NCBI GenBank assembly: GCA_016182785.1
Contig: JACPFU010000003.1
Coordinates: 248,001 to 312,000, forward strand
Reading direction: 5' to 3'
Source: Lysobacterales bacterium
GTDB lineage: Bacteria; Pseudomonadota; Gammaproteobacteria; Xanthomonadales; Ahniellaceae
Length of the DNA: 64,000 nucleotides
Made by a program: the position numbers and the translations under genes. Positions 1 to 8,403 of this stretch are shown here, in pieces. The stretch's first letter is position 1, and every line of letters begins with the position of its first letter. The notes under the pieces are model-generated. The model saw nothing but the letters and a program-made list of their open reading frames with translations, was not told the origin of the DNA and ran no database searches.

Positions 1-31
1 TCAGGAGGGACAACAGGGTCTTTCGCAGCAT
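1..31 (-). CDS. Start of an unidentified gene, cut by the window edge
   Basis: Only the first ten codons are visible, reading MLRKTLLSLL from an ATG at 29-31. A basic n-region followed by leucines looks like the beginning of a signal peptide or membrane anchor. It lies 118 nt downstream of the kinase gene on the same strand. No convincing Shine-Dalgarno sequence precedes it, so this may not be a real start. Confidence 0.3.
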   Translation of the reverse strand, partial: MLRKTLLSLL

Positions 32-149
32 GGGTCTGGGCTCGATGGGAAGGGGCACGGAAACGCGGCGCGGGAGGATAGCGGCGTGCTTCCAGCAGGG
101 CTACTCGGAATTCGACGGGCCGGTCGATCACCCGTCGATCCGGTGCGGC

Positions 150-2609
150 CTACGGCAACCGGGCAAGCAGCTTGCGGTGCGCGTTTCGTTCCGATTCGCT
201 GGCTTGCGACAGGGCGGTGCCCGCGCGCTGCGAGCGCAGCAGTTCGGCCGCGCGTTGCGGCTCGGCCGCTGCCAGCAGCGACTCGGCCCAGAGCCGCAGC
301 ACGAACGCGGTGAACGTGGCCGCGGCGCCGTGGCGCGCGACCGCGTGGCGATAGAGCTGCTCGTACTCCCGGTCGAGGACGGTCCGCGGCGCGGCCAGCG
401 CCTGCATCGCTTCGAGGCGGTTGACGTGGGTGCGGAGTGTTTCCGGATGCGACTCGCCGAGTCGACTGCGCTGGGTCTTCCAGGCGGCTTCGTATTCCGC
501 GAGCGCGGCCCGGGCGTCGCCGCGCACCAGCTGCAGGTTGCCGACCAGCACGCGACCGCGCGCGGAGATCGGCGAGTCGGTGCCGAAGTCGGATTCCAGT
601 CCTTCCTGCACCTGACGGGCGAGTGCGAGCGCGTCGTCGTGGCGACCCTGGCGGCGCAGGATCACGATGCGCAGCATGCGCGTCAGCAGGTGTTGCGTGT
701 GCAGCGGCGGCAACGCCGACTGGTGCCGTTCGAGCAGCGCCAGCGTGGCATCGGCATCGGCCAGGCGGTCGAGGCGCAGCAGCGCATCGACCTCGGCGCG
801 GCGGCCGGCGGCAAGCAACGCGTCGTCTGCGGCGCTCTCGCTGCGCGTCGCCGACGCCTGACCGAGCACCGCCAGCGCATCCTCGACGCGTCCGCTGCGC
901 ACCAGCCAGCGACCGCGCTCGATCAGCCAGGAGGTGCGCAGCTCCGGTGCTGCCGGAGGTTCCGCGCCGAGCCAGGCATCGGCTTCGTCGAGTGCACTGG
1001 CGGCGACCAGGCTGCGGGCCTTGAGAATGCCGACGCGCGCGCGCAGGTCCTCGGGCAGCGGCGTCTGCGCCTGCACCGCGACGACGCGGTCGAGCACTTC
1101 GTCGGCCTCGGCCGAAAGCCCGAGTTCGAGCATCACCTCGGCGATGGTCGCGGCCAGGGTGGCGAAGGCCAGCGGTTGTTGCGCCCGGTGGGCTTCCAGC
1201 TGCGGCAAGGTGGCGCGCAGCAGGTCCGAAGCCGACACCAGTTCCCCGCCCATTCGTGCCGGATCGGCGGACAGGAACGCCTCGCGCAGGATCGCCAGCG
1301 CCTGCTCGGCCTGGTCGCGCTCGGCGCGGATGCGGATGTTCTGCAGCGACACGATCCAGGCCGCGGCGACCAGCGACAGCGCGAGGGCCGCGCCCAGCGC
1401 GACCGCGAGGCGATGGCGCGCAACGAAGCGGCGCAGTCGATAGACGCGGTCGCTGCCGCGCAGCGAAATCGGCAGTCCTTGCTGCAAGCGTTCGAGGTCG
1501 GCGTCCAGCGCCTCGACCGACGGATAGCGTTCGCCCGGGCTCTTGCGCAGGCAGCGCAGCACGATGTCGCCGAGATCACCGGAGAGGCTGCGCCCCAGGT
1601 GGCGGCGCGACAGGTGGCGGGCGGTGAGCGCGGCGTCGTCGAGCGCTTGCGCCGCGGTCGCCATCGAGACCGGGGCCTGGTGCACGATGCGCTCGATCAG
1701 TTCCGGGATGCTGCTGGTGGCGGCGTCGAATGGCGGCCTGCCGGACAGCAGTTCATAGAGCAGGATGCCGAGCGAATAGACATCGCAGCCGACGCCGACC
1801 GGTCCGCCGCCGAGCTGCTCGGGTGCGGCGCTGGCCAGCGACAGGAAGCGTTCGGCGGTGGCGGTGCGGGCGTCGACCACGCTTTCCGCGATCGACTTGG
1901 CGATGCCGAAGTCGACCAGCTTGGGTTGGCCGTCGGGCAGCACCAACACGTTGCTGTTCTTCAGGTCGCGGTGCACGACCAGGCTCTGGTGGGCGTACTG
2001 CACCGCCGCCAGCACCTTGCGAAACAGCGCGATGCGCGCGTCGAGCGGGAGCGCGTGGCGATCGGCGAATACCAGCAGCGGTTCGGCGCCGTCGAGCAGC
2101 TCCATCACGAAATACGGCACGTCATCGGCCAGCGTGCCGGTGTCGAGGAACTGGCAGATGCCCGGGTGGCGCAGGCGTGCGAGCAACGCCTGCTCGGCGC
2201 GGAAGCGTTGCAGTGCGCTTGCGCCGAGGACTTCGCGACGCACCAGCTTGATCGCGACGCGCTGGTCGATGCCGGGGTCGCTGCGGTGCGCGCTGAACAC
2301 CCGGCCCATGCCGCCGCTGCCGATCTCGGCTTCGAGCGTGTAGGCGCCGACGACCATGCCCGGGACCACCGCGTCCGGCAGCAACTGCCGCAGCGACGCG
2401 TCGATGTGGGCGTGTACGCGCTCCGGCTCCAGTCCTGCGGCGCGCTCCTCGGCGGCAACCAGCGCGAGCACTTCGGCGACCAGGCTGGGGTCGTCGCGCG
2501 TGGCCTGGTCGAGGTGCGCGCGTCGCGTGGCCGCGGGCAGCTCGATGCAGTCGTCGAACAAGGCACGCAGGCGGCGCAGCCGCTGCGGGTCCACCGCGGT
2601 CGGCGTCAT
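150..2609 (-). CDS. Membrane-anchored Ser/Thr protein kinase with C-terminal TPR-like region
   Basis: This 819-residue protein has an N-terminal helical stretch, then a Hanks-type kinase domain at about residues 90-350. Visible motifs are the glycine loop GSGGMGRVF (98-105 region), VAIK with K121, HRD at 213-215, DFG at 233-235 and an APEQ segment, so the catalytic core looks intact. One membrane segment (LAVALGAALALSLVAAAWIV) separates it from a roughly 400-residue TPR-like helical region predicted to be periplasmic. The ATG at 2607-2609 was chosen because it overlaps the sigma-factor stop as ATGA. The pair is therefore translationally coupled, and the kinase probably phosphorylates or otherwise controls that sigma factor. 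Confidence 0.9.
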   Translation of the reverse strand: MTPTAVDPQRLRRLRALFDDCIELPAATRRAHLDQATRDDPSLVAEVLALVAAEERAAGLEPERVHAHIDASLRQLLPDAVVPGMVVGAYTLEAEIGSGGMGRVFSAHRSDPGIDQRVAIKLVRREVLGASALQRFRAEQALLARLRHPGICQFLDTGTLADDVPYFVMELLDGAEPLLVFADRHALPLDARIALFRKVLAAVQYAHQSLVVHRDLKNSNVLVLPDGQPKLVDFGIAKSIAESVVDARTATAERFLSLASAAPEQLGGGPVGVGCDVYSLGILLYELLSGRPPFDAATSSIPELIERIVHQAPVSMATAAQALDDAALTARHLSRRHLGRSLSGDLGDIVLRCLRKSPGERYPSVEALDADLERLQQGLPISLRGSDRVYRLRRFVARHRLAVALGAALALSLVAAAWIVSLQNIRIRAERDQAEQALAILREAFLSADPARMGGELVSASDLLRATLPQLEAHRAQQPLAFATLAATIAEVMLELGLSAEADEVLDRVVAVQAQTPLPEDLRARVGILKARSLVAASALDEADAWLGAEPPAAPELRTSWLIERGRWLVRSGRVEDALAVLGQASATRSESAADDALLAAGRRAEVDALLRLDRLADADATLALLERHQSALPPLHTQHLLTRMLRIVILRRQGRHDDALALARQVQEGLESDFGTDSPISARGRVLVGNLQLVRGDARAALAEYEAAWKTQRSRLGESHPETLRTHVNRLEAMQALAAPRTVLDREYEQLYRHAVARHGAAATFTAFVLRLWAESLLAAAEPQRAAELLRSQRAGTALSQASESERNAHRKLLARLP

Positions 2610-3187
2610 TGCGGAGTGTCGAGCTGCAGTTGCTGCGCCAGCCAGTTGCGTGCGAAGCGCCATTGCCGACCCACGGTGGCGGTGCTGCTGTGGCAGACCG
2701 CGGCGATCTGTTCGACCTCGAGCCCGGAGAACAGGCGCAACTCGACCACGCGCGCGGCATCCGGGTCGGCGCGGGCGAGATCGTTCAAGGCCTGGTCCAG
2801 CGCCAGCCAGTCGAAATGGTCGCCGGCGCCGGGAATCTCGCCGGCGCGTGCACCATCGAGGGTGATGCGTTCGGCGCCGGCGCCGCGCTTCTCGGCGCTG
2901 CGCTCGCGCAGGTAATCGACCAGTACGCGGCGCAGCACGGTCGCCGAGATCGCCGCGAAATGGTCGCGGTTCTTCCAGTCCACGCCTTGCTGCTGCACCA
3001 GGCGTGCATAGGCTTCGTTGGCGAGCTCGGTCGCCTGCAGCGTCAGCGCCTGGCCCTGGCGTCGCATCTGCGAACGCGCAAGCTCGCGCAGGGTTGGATA
3101 GATCCAGCGGACCAGTTCGTTCTCGACCGAACGGTCGCCGGATTTCCAGCGATCGAGCAGGCCGGTGATGGCGGGTTCGACGCCCAT
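2606..3187 (-). CDS. ECF sigma factor, kinase-associated (Sigma70_ECF/TIGR02999-like)
   Basis: This is a 193-residue extracytoplasmic-function sigma factor of the PF07638-like group. The region 2 part contains ATELANEAYARLV and WKNRDHFAAISATVLRRVLVDYLRER. The region 4 part contains the helix-turn-helix ELRLFSGLEVEQIA followed by STATVGRQWRFARNWL. The start at 3185-3187 has a GGGGGAAG Shine-Dalgarno sequence upstream. No anti-sigma gene is adjacent; instead the downstream overlapping gene is a Ser/Thr kinase. That resembles EcfK-PknS (Xanthomonas citri) and EcfP-PknT (Vibrio), where the kinase activates the sigma factor. Membership of the same ECF43 group is inferred. Confidence 0.88.
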   Translation of the reverse strand: MGVEPAITGLLDRWKSGDRSVENELVRWIYPTLRELARSQMRRQGQALTLQATELANEAYARLVQQQGVDWKNRDHFAAISATVLRRVLVDYLRERSAEKRGAGAERITLDGARAGEIPGAGDHFDWLALDQALNDLARADPDAARVVELRLFSGLEVEQIAAVCHSSTATVGRQWRFARNWLAQQLQLDTPQ

Positions 3188-3318
3188 CGTGTGCTTCCCC
3201 CCGGAGGATGACCGGCGGGATTGTCGCAGAAGCGCATGCAGGCGAAGTCGACGCCAGCGACCGCCACGGTGGCCGGCGCGCAGCGGCCGAACACGCGCCC
3301 GGCACGGCGCGCGTGCCG

Positions 3319-4017
3319 TCACCTGCGTGCGGGCGGTTGCGGTGCGGGCAGTGTCAGCGGTGGCAGGCCGCGCGCAGCGCGCGCCTCTGCGATGCGCCGC
3401 AGGTGCAGGTCGCTGCCGCGCATCCAGGCCAGCACTTCGATGCGCGTGGCGTTGGCCGGCAGGTTCTGCTGCAGTCGTTGCAAGCCCTCGGGGTCGCCCA
3501 TGCGCCAGGCGGTCAGGTATTGCGACAGGTGCAGGTCCTCGAACGCATCTGCCTGCGCCTGGTCGTGCGCCGTGAGCTGACCGAGCTCGGCGAGCAAGCG
3601 CATGGCGCGCCCCTCGCCGAGCATCGCGGCCTGCTCCAGCGAGGCGGTCAGCGCCGTTTCGTCCATCACTTCGTCTCCGCGTGCCAATGCCGCAGACACC
3701 CGGGCCACGGTCGCAGCAGGGGTCTCGCGCAGCTCCGGCTGGCGCGCAGCGGAGCGCGCTAGCGGAGACGACAGCTTCGCAGTGCCTGGTAGCCGCGACG
3801 CAGCTGCAGCGGTCAACGTCGTTGTGTTCGTATCGGCGGCGGCTGTGCGGTGGGCGCCTGCGGGTTCTGCAGCGGCATGCGCCGGCCCGATCGTGGCGGT
3901 GGCGCCATCGACCGGGTCGGCATCCGCACGCAGAACCGCCCACGCGGCGAGGCTCAGCACGAAGGCGACGATGACCGTTCCGTGCCGTCGGCTCACTGCG
4001 ATTCCTGTCGGTGGCAT
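3319..4017 (-). CDS. Unknown membrane-anchored protein, possible partner of the PLA2-like protein
   Basis: This is a 232-residue protein I do not recognise. One N-terminal membrane segment (TVIVAFVLSLAAWAVL, about residues 14-29) is followed by an Ala/Thr/Pro-rich linker. After that comes a helical domain from about residue 105 with segments such as LTASLEQAAMLGEGRAMRLLAEL that resemble Sel1/TPR-like helices. The start at 4015-4017 has a clear GGAGGAG site about 8 nt upstream. It lies 19 nt downstream of the secreted PLA2-like gene on the same strand, so the two are probably cotranscribed. A periplasm-facing inhibitor or chaperone of that enzyme is possible, but nothing in the sequence proves it. 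Confidence 0.7.
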   Translation of the reverse strand: MPPTGIAVSRRHGTVIVAFVLSLAAWAVLRADADPVDGATATIGPAHAAAEPAGAHRTAAADTNTTTLTAAAASRLPGTAKLSSPLARSAARQPELRETPAATVARVSAALARGDEVMDETALTASLEQAAMLGEGRAMRLLAELGQLTAHDQAQADAFEDLHLSQYLTAWRMGDPEGLQRLQQNLPANATRIEVLAWMRGSDLHLRRIAEARAARGLPPLTLPAPQPPARR

Positions 4018-4036
4018 CGTCGTCACTCCTCCCGAA

Positions 4037-4879
4037 TCAGCGCGGGCACCAGCGGGCTTGTTCTTCGAGCTTCTTCGCGCAATCTGCCTCATGCTGGGCC
4101 TCGTCGTACGCCGCCTGCGACGTCGGCAGAATGTCGAGGGTGAGGTGGGTGAGCATGGGCAGGCCCTGCATCAAACCGGTTTCGTAGAGTTGCGCCTGTG
4201 CGTTGCACTGCGATCGATGTCGAGCCAGTTCTTCGGGGTTCGTGGTTGCGAAGATTGGGTTCTGCGGATCAAAGGCCTCCGCACAAGCCTCGCGCATGTT
4301 GTTTCCGAGCTCAAGATCGCAGACGTTCTTCAGCTGGCCCGGGGTTGCGTAGCATCCGTCGTGCGTGTTGCAAGCTGCGGTGAAGATGTATGCGGTGGAA
4401 TCGAGGCCGATGTAGCCGTCCGGAACGATCGGCTCCGAGAGTCCGGACCCGCAACCATCCGCTGGGCCAACGACGTCGTCAACGGTGCAGTGGGCAAGTT
4501 CCAGCGCGGTGTTGGCGTTGCGGCAGTTGATGATCTCTTGCCGCGTGATCACGTGACCGCCACCGCCGACAGGGGTCGAGATCATGCGAATGAAACCCGA
4601 AGGGTGCCCCGGCGGCGACATCGCCTGGGCGGTCACGACGATCCGTTCCAGTTCCGTTGCCTCGTCATCGCAGCCGCTCTTGGCGCGGTCGCCGGCGAAG
4701 TCCCAGTACGGGCCGGCGACGAACCACTCGTCCATCTCGTCGTCCCAGTAGGCGGTGGCCGAATACACGATGGCTTCGGGATCGAGGTGAGCGCTCTTGC
4801 CCGAGGTGCATCCGGCTTGGGCGGTCTGGGCGGCAAATAGGGCGAAGGCAGTCAGGAGCAGTGAGCGGATGGGTTTCAT
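4037..4879 (-). CDS. Secreted phospholipase A2-like protein
   Basis: This 280-residue protein has a Sec signal peptide (residues 1-22, ending AQA). The diagnostic segment is AACNTHDGCY, which places C170, H173, D174 and C176 as in phospholipase A2 active sites (CxxHDxC). It is preceded by a glycine-rich DGCGSG (141-146), which could be the Ca-binding loop, and followed by NVCD with D188, a candidate second catalytic Asp. Many cysteines suggest periplasmic or extracellular disulfides. Residues 77-84 (LERIVVTA) resemble a TonB box, which is odd for an enzyme. Codon use looks less GC-biased than the neighbouring his genes, hinting at transfer. Activity is inferred from the motif only. Confidence 0.72.
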   Translation of the reverse strand: MKPIRSLLLTAFALFAAQTAQAGCTSGKSAHLDPEAIVYSATAYWDDEMDEWFVAGPYWDFAGDRAKSGCDDEATELERIVVTAQAMSPPGHPSGFIRMISTPVGGGGHVITRQEIINCRNANTALELAHCTVDDVVGPADGCGSGLSEPIVPDGYIGLDSTAYIFTAACNTHDGCYATPGQLKNVCDLELGNNMREACAEAFDPQNPIFATTNPEELARHRSQCNAQAQLYETGLMQGLPMLTHLTLDILPTSQAAYDEAQHEADCAKKLEEQARWCPR

Positions 4880-5035
4880 CGGGAGTCCTTGGCGGGTGTC
4901 GGGAGGCGTGGATGGGCCGCCGCCGCGCAGCCAGATGCGCGCGACGACGGCGCCCGCTGTCGCGTCCGCGAGCAGTTGGCCCAGGTCTACTCGGAGTGGA
5001 GTGGGGTGATCGATCAGCCCGTTGCGGGCGCGGTG

Positions 5036-6844
5036 TCAGTCGGCGCAGACCAGCCGGTTGCGGCCGTCGCGCTTGGCCTTGTACAGCGCGGCGTCGGCGG
5101 CGCGGATCAGCTTGTCCGGGCCGGAGTGCAGGTCTTCTCCGCTGATCGCGGCCAGGCCGATGCTGATGGTGAGCGAGATCGGCTCGCCGTGGCCATCGAT
5201 GCGCAGTGCCGCGATCTCGCTGCGCAGGATTTCGGCACGGCGCGCGGCATCCTCGCGCGCGGCGCCCGGCAGCAGCACCACGAACTCCTCGCCGCCATAG
5301 CGCGCGACGAAATCATCGCCTTCACGCACGTGCCGGCGCAGCACGTCGGCGACCGCGCGCAGGCAGTCGTCGCCGGCGAGATGGCCATGGGTGTCGTTGA
5401 TGCGCTTGAAGTGGTCGATGTCGAGCATCAGCAGCGCGATCGGGGCCGTGCGTTCGCGCGCCTGCGCCACCGCGTGCGCCAGGGTTTCATCCAGATAGCG
5501 GCGATTGTGCACGCCGGTCAGGCCGTCGCGCAGGCTGAACTCGTGCAGGCGCCGGTTGGCGGTGCGCAACTCGCCCATCGCGCGATTCAGTTCGCTGGTG
5601 CGTTCGGCGACTCTGACCTCCAGGCGCTCGGTCGCCTCCAGGTGCAGTTGCAGGTTCTGCTCGCGCAGCAGCTTGAAGCGGTAGGCGAGACCGAGCGAGA
5701 GCAGGATCATCTCGATGCTGGCACCGAACTGGATGCCGTACTCGGTCGCGAAGTTCTTCGGCAGCAGCCCGAACGAAACGCTGGCATAGACGACGATGCC
5801 GACCAGCATGAAGCTCCACGCCAGCAGGAAGTAGTAGGCCGGGCGGTAGCCAGCCAGGCGTGCGCGGATGCCGGCGTACACGACCATCAGCGCGAGCAGG
5901 AACACCGAGGCGGTTTCCATCAGGATCGCGTGGCGATAACCGATGAACGGCGACAGCACGGTGAGTCCGGCGAGCAGCCAGGCGCCGGCGCGGAATGCGC
6001 GCGCCAGCTGCGGCTGGCGCCGCGGCATCTCCAGGAAGCTGTGCGTGAACAGCAGCATGCACAGCAGCGAGCTGCCGATCGCAAGCAGCAGCACGGCGTC
6101 GTCCCAGACCGGCCAGTTCGGCCACAGCAGTTGGTAGCTGAGCCCGTTCAGACAGGCCTGGCCGAGCCCGAAGGTGGCGACATAGCCGATGTAGTAGGTG
6201 TAGCTGCGGTCGCGCACCGACAGGAACAACAGCAGGTTGTACAGCAGCAGGCCGATCAGGATGCCGTAGAACACGCCGAGTCCGAGTTGCGAGCGCTGGT
6301 GGGTTTCGAGGAAGGCGTGGTCGGAGTAGATCGCGACCGGCACCTGCACCGAGCTCTCGGTCTGTATCCGCAGCAGGGTGTGGACGACGCGGCCGCGCGG
6401 CAGCTGCAGCGCGAAGTTGAAATGGCGATGGTCGACGCTGCGCGCGCTGTAGGGCTCGCGGTCGCCGGAGCGATAGCGCATCTCGCGGCCATCGTCGTCG
6501 CGCACCAGCAGTTCGATGTGGTCGAGCAGGGCGTACTCGATCACGTACAGCCAGTTCTGGTCCGGGTGGTCGAGGTTGCGCAGGTCGAGCGCGAACCAGT
6601 AGACGCCATCGGCGAAGCCATACGTCGGCGGCCAGCGCTCGGCGACACGGAACTTGCCCTCGCGCAGCGCCGCGTCGGCATCCTGTTCGGTGGAGGACGG
6701 GTTCGGATCGACCCAGTAGTGCAGGGCGCCGACCGGCTGGTAGTGCGATTGGCCGGCCTGAAGGGTGAGCGGCGCAGCGGACGCGGGCGCCCAGACCGTG
6801 AGCGCGGCGATGATCATCAGCAGCAGGAGCAGCGGCTTGCGCAA
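5036..6844 (-). CDS. Diguanylate cyclase with 7TMR-DISM sensor
   Basis: This 602-residue protein makes c-di-GMP. A signal peptide is followed by a periplasmic 7TMR-DISM extracellular domain (about 25-170, e.g. GVYWFALDLRN), seven membrane helices (about 180-380), a short coiled coil, and a GGDEF domain with RYGGEEF. The usual RxxD inhibitory site is displaced by one residue (REGDDFVARY before GGEEF), so classical product inhibition may be absent. I place the start at a TTG (6842-6844), with GAAGGG 7 nt upstream, because it gives a complete signal peptide. An internal ATG at 6815-6817 would truncate it. The gene stands alone, divergent from the his operon. Confidence 0.9.
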   Translation of the reverse strand: MRKPLLLLLMIIAALTVWAPASAAPLTLQAGQSHYQPVGALHYWVDPNPSSTEQDADAALREGKFRVAERWPPTYGFADGVYWFALDLRNLDHPDQNWLYVIEYALLDHIELLVRDDDGREMRYRSGDREPYSARSVDHRHFNFALQLPRGRVVHTLLRIQTESSVQVPVAIYSDHAFLETHQRSQLGLGVFYGILIGLLLYNLLLFLSVRDRSYTYYIGYVATFGLGQACLNGLSYQLLWPNWPVWDDAVLLLAIGSSLLCMLLFTHSFLEMPRRQPQLARAFRAGAWLLAGLTVLSPFIGYRHAILMETASVFLLALMVVYAGIRARLAGYRPAYYFLLAWSFMLVGIVVYASVSFGLLPKNFATEYGIQFGASIEMILLSLGLAYRFKLLREQNLQLHLEATERLEVRVAERTSELNRAMGELRTANRRLHEFSLRDGLTGVHNRRYLDETLAHAVAQARERTAPIALLMLDIDHFKRINDTHGHLAGDDCLRAVADVLRRHVREGDDFVARYGGEEFVVLLPGAAREDAARRAEILRSEIAALRIDGHGEPISLTISIGLAAISGEDLHSGPDKLIRAADAALYKAKRDGRNRLVCAD

Positions 6845-7159
6845 CTTGGGGCCCTTCGATGCCTGGTTTGAGGATAGCCAGCAGCAACGCGCTTCGGCAT
6901 GGCCCGACTGCAACCGCTTGCAACACTTCTTCCGCCGCCGCTGCCATTCGCTCGGAGCCGCGCGCGGCCGTCGTGGCACGGCCTGAGCGGGGCAATCGCG
7001 GTGGGGCGGTGCGGGCGCAGTTTGCTTCGCTCGTTCGGCGGTCTGGCCGCTGGAGCCAGGACGCTCGTGTTTGGGGTGTCGCGCTTTGGTGTCGAATTCG
7101 GGGTTGCCAGCGTTTCGGTTCAATGTAACAATGCGCTAGCACGCTAACTCGCGAATTCA
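6845..7159. promoter_or_regulatory. Divergent intergenic region with candidate his promoter and operator
   Basis: This 315-nt gap separates the diguanylate cyclase from the his operon. Near the his side, TTGCCA (7104-7109) and AACAAT (7127-7132) are 17 bp apart, a reasonable sigma-70 arrangement. A start near 7139 would leave a leader of only about 20 nt. The repeated element GCTAGCACGCTA (7135-7146) sits on the predicted start site and could bind the TrpR-like product encoded just downstream. No Shine-Dalgarno sequence is visible before the ATG at 7160. Nothing else is recognised in the rest of the gap. Confidence 0.45.
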
Positions 7160-7507
7160 ATGAAACGCAAGTTCATCCAGGCCGAAGCTCCGCCCGAAGT
7201 CGCCGAGGCATCGCTGTATGCGGCGCTGCTGACGTTGCGCAGCGAGGCCGAGCTGCATGCGTTCTTCCATGACCTGTGCACGCCGGCCGAGCTCGAAGCG
7301 TTGCGCGACCGCTGGCGCGTGGTGCCGCTGCTGGCGCGTGACGTGCCCTACCGCGAGATCCACGACCGCACCGCGGTCAGCGTCACCACCATCGGTCGTG
7401 TCGCGCGCTGCCTGCAGATGGGCGAGGGCGGCTACCGCACTGCGGCCGAGCGGCTGGGCTGGATCGCGCCTGCTGTCAAACCATCCACGAAACGGAATCC
7501 CCGATGA
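7160..7507 (+). CDS. TrpR-like (YerC/YecD family) regulator heading the his operon
   Basis: This 115-residue protein belongs to the TrpR/YerC superfamily of small helical DNA-binding repressors. Supporting segments are [21 protein letters not shown] and the helix-turn-helix [23 protein letters not shown]. Its stop overlaps the hisG start as ATGA, so it is the first cistron of the histidine operon. That position suggests an autoregulated histidine-responsive repressor; I recall such a role being proposed for TrpR-family members in xanthomonads. The ligand cannot be read from the sequence. No leader peptide rich in His codons is apparent, so attenuation of the enterobacterial kind is unlikely. 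Confidence 0.85.
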   Translation: MKRKFIQAEAPPEVAEASLYAALLTLRSEAELHAFFHDLCTPAELEALRDRWRVVPLLARDVPYREIHDRTAVSVTTIGRVARCLQMGEGGYRTAAERLGWIAPAVKPSTKRNPR

Positions 7508-8403
7508 AAACCCGCGACCGACTGCGCATCGCCGTGCAGAAATCCGGCAGGCTCTCCGAGCCTTCCCAGAACCTGCTGGCGCAGTGCGGACTCAGTTTCC
7601 GCCAGAGCCGCGACAAGCTGTTCTGTTTCGGCGAGAACCAGCCGATCGACCTGCTGCTGGTGCGCGACGACGACATCCCCGGGCTGATCGACGAGGGCGT
7701 TTGCGATCTCGGCTTTCTGGGCCGCAACGTGCTCGAGGAGGCGCGGCTCGAACAGCTCGCCGCCAAGGGAGCGAGCGGGCTGGAGGAAATCCGCGCGCTC
7801 GGTTTCGGCGGCTGCCGGCTGTCGATCGCGGTGCCGCAGGAAGAGGACTACAGCGACGCTGCGCAGCTCGCCGGTCGGCGCATTGCCACCAGCTATCCGC
7901 AGTTGCTCGCGAAGTTCCTGTCCGGGCGCGGTGTTGCGGCCGGTGTGGTCACGCTGTCTGGCTCGGTCGAGATCGCGCCCCGGCTCGGCACCGCCGATCT
8001 GATCTGCGACCTGGTCTCCTCGGGCGCGACCCTGGTCGCCAACCAGCTCAAGGAAGCGGAAGTGATCCTGCGCAGCGAGGCGGTGCTGGCGTGCGCGACG
8101 ACGGCGTTCGGTGACGAGCGCGACGACATCCTGGCGATGCTGATGCGCCGGCTGGATGGCGTGCTCGCGGTGCGCGAGACGCGCATGCTGATGCTGCGCA
8201 CCAGTCGCTCGGCGTGGCCGGCGGTACGCGATGCGCTGCCGCTCGGCTCGCTGCCGACGCTGACCGGGATCGAGGGCGAGGCCGCCGACATCGCGGTGCA
8301 GGCGATCGTTCCGCGCCCGGTGGGTTGGCCCGAGCTCGAAGCGATGAGCCGCGCCGGTGCGCGCAATCTGATGGTGCTGCCGGTCGAGAGAATGCTGGCA
8401 TGA
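7504..8403 (+). CDS. hisG: ATP phosphoribosyltransferase, long form
   Basis: HisG catalyses the first step of histidine synthesis, joining ATP and PRPP. At 299 residues it is the long form. It carries the N-terminal [16 protein letters not shown], the [21 protein letters not shown] region and the PRPP-loop-like segment [26 protein letters not shown]-terminal ACT-like regulatory domain covers about 220-299. The long form is normally a hexamer inhibited by histidine and needs no HisZ. The gene overlaps its neighbours by 4 nt on the 5' side and 4 nt on the 3' side. Confidence 0.96.
   Translation: MKTRDRLRIAVQKSGRLSEPSQNLLAQCGLSFRQSRDKLFCFGENQPIDLLLVRDDDIPGLIDEGVCDLGFLGRNVLEEARLEQLAAKGASGLEEIRALGFGGCRLSIAVPQEEDYSDAAQLAGRRIATSYPQLLAKFLSGRGVAAGVVTLSGSVEIAPRLGTADLICDLVSSGATLVANQLKEAEVILRSEAVLACATTAFGDERDDILAMLMRRLDGVLAVRETRMLMLRTSRSAWPAVRDALPLGSLPTLTGIEGEAADIAVQAIVPRPVGWPELEAMSRAGARNLMVLPVERMLA

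Noticed and set aside
30..2915. A 961-codon open frame on the plus strand
   Set aside because: It is opposite the kinase and sigma-factor genes, which have clear motifs; the plus-strand product is low-complexity Arg/Gln-rich.
7100..7160. His leader peptide attenuator
   Set aside because: No short reading frame with consecutive His codons and no terminator/antiterminator pair before the operon.
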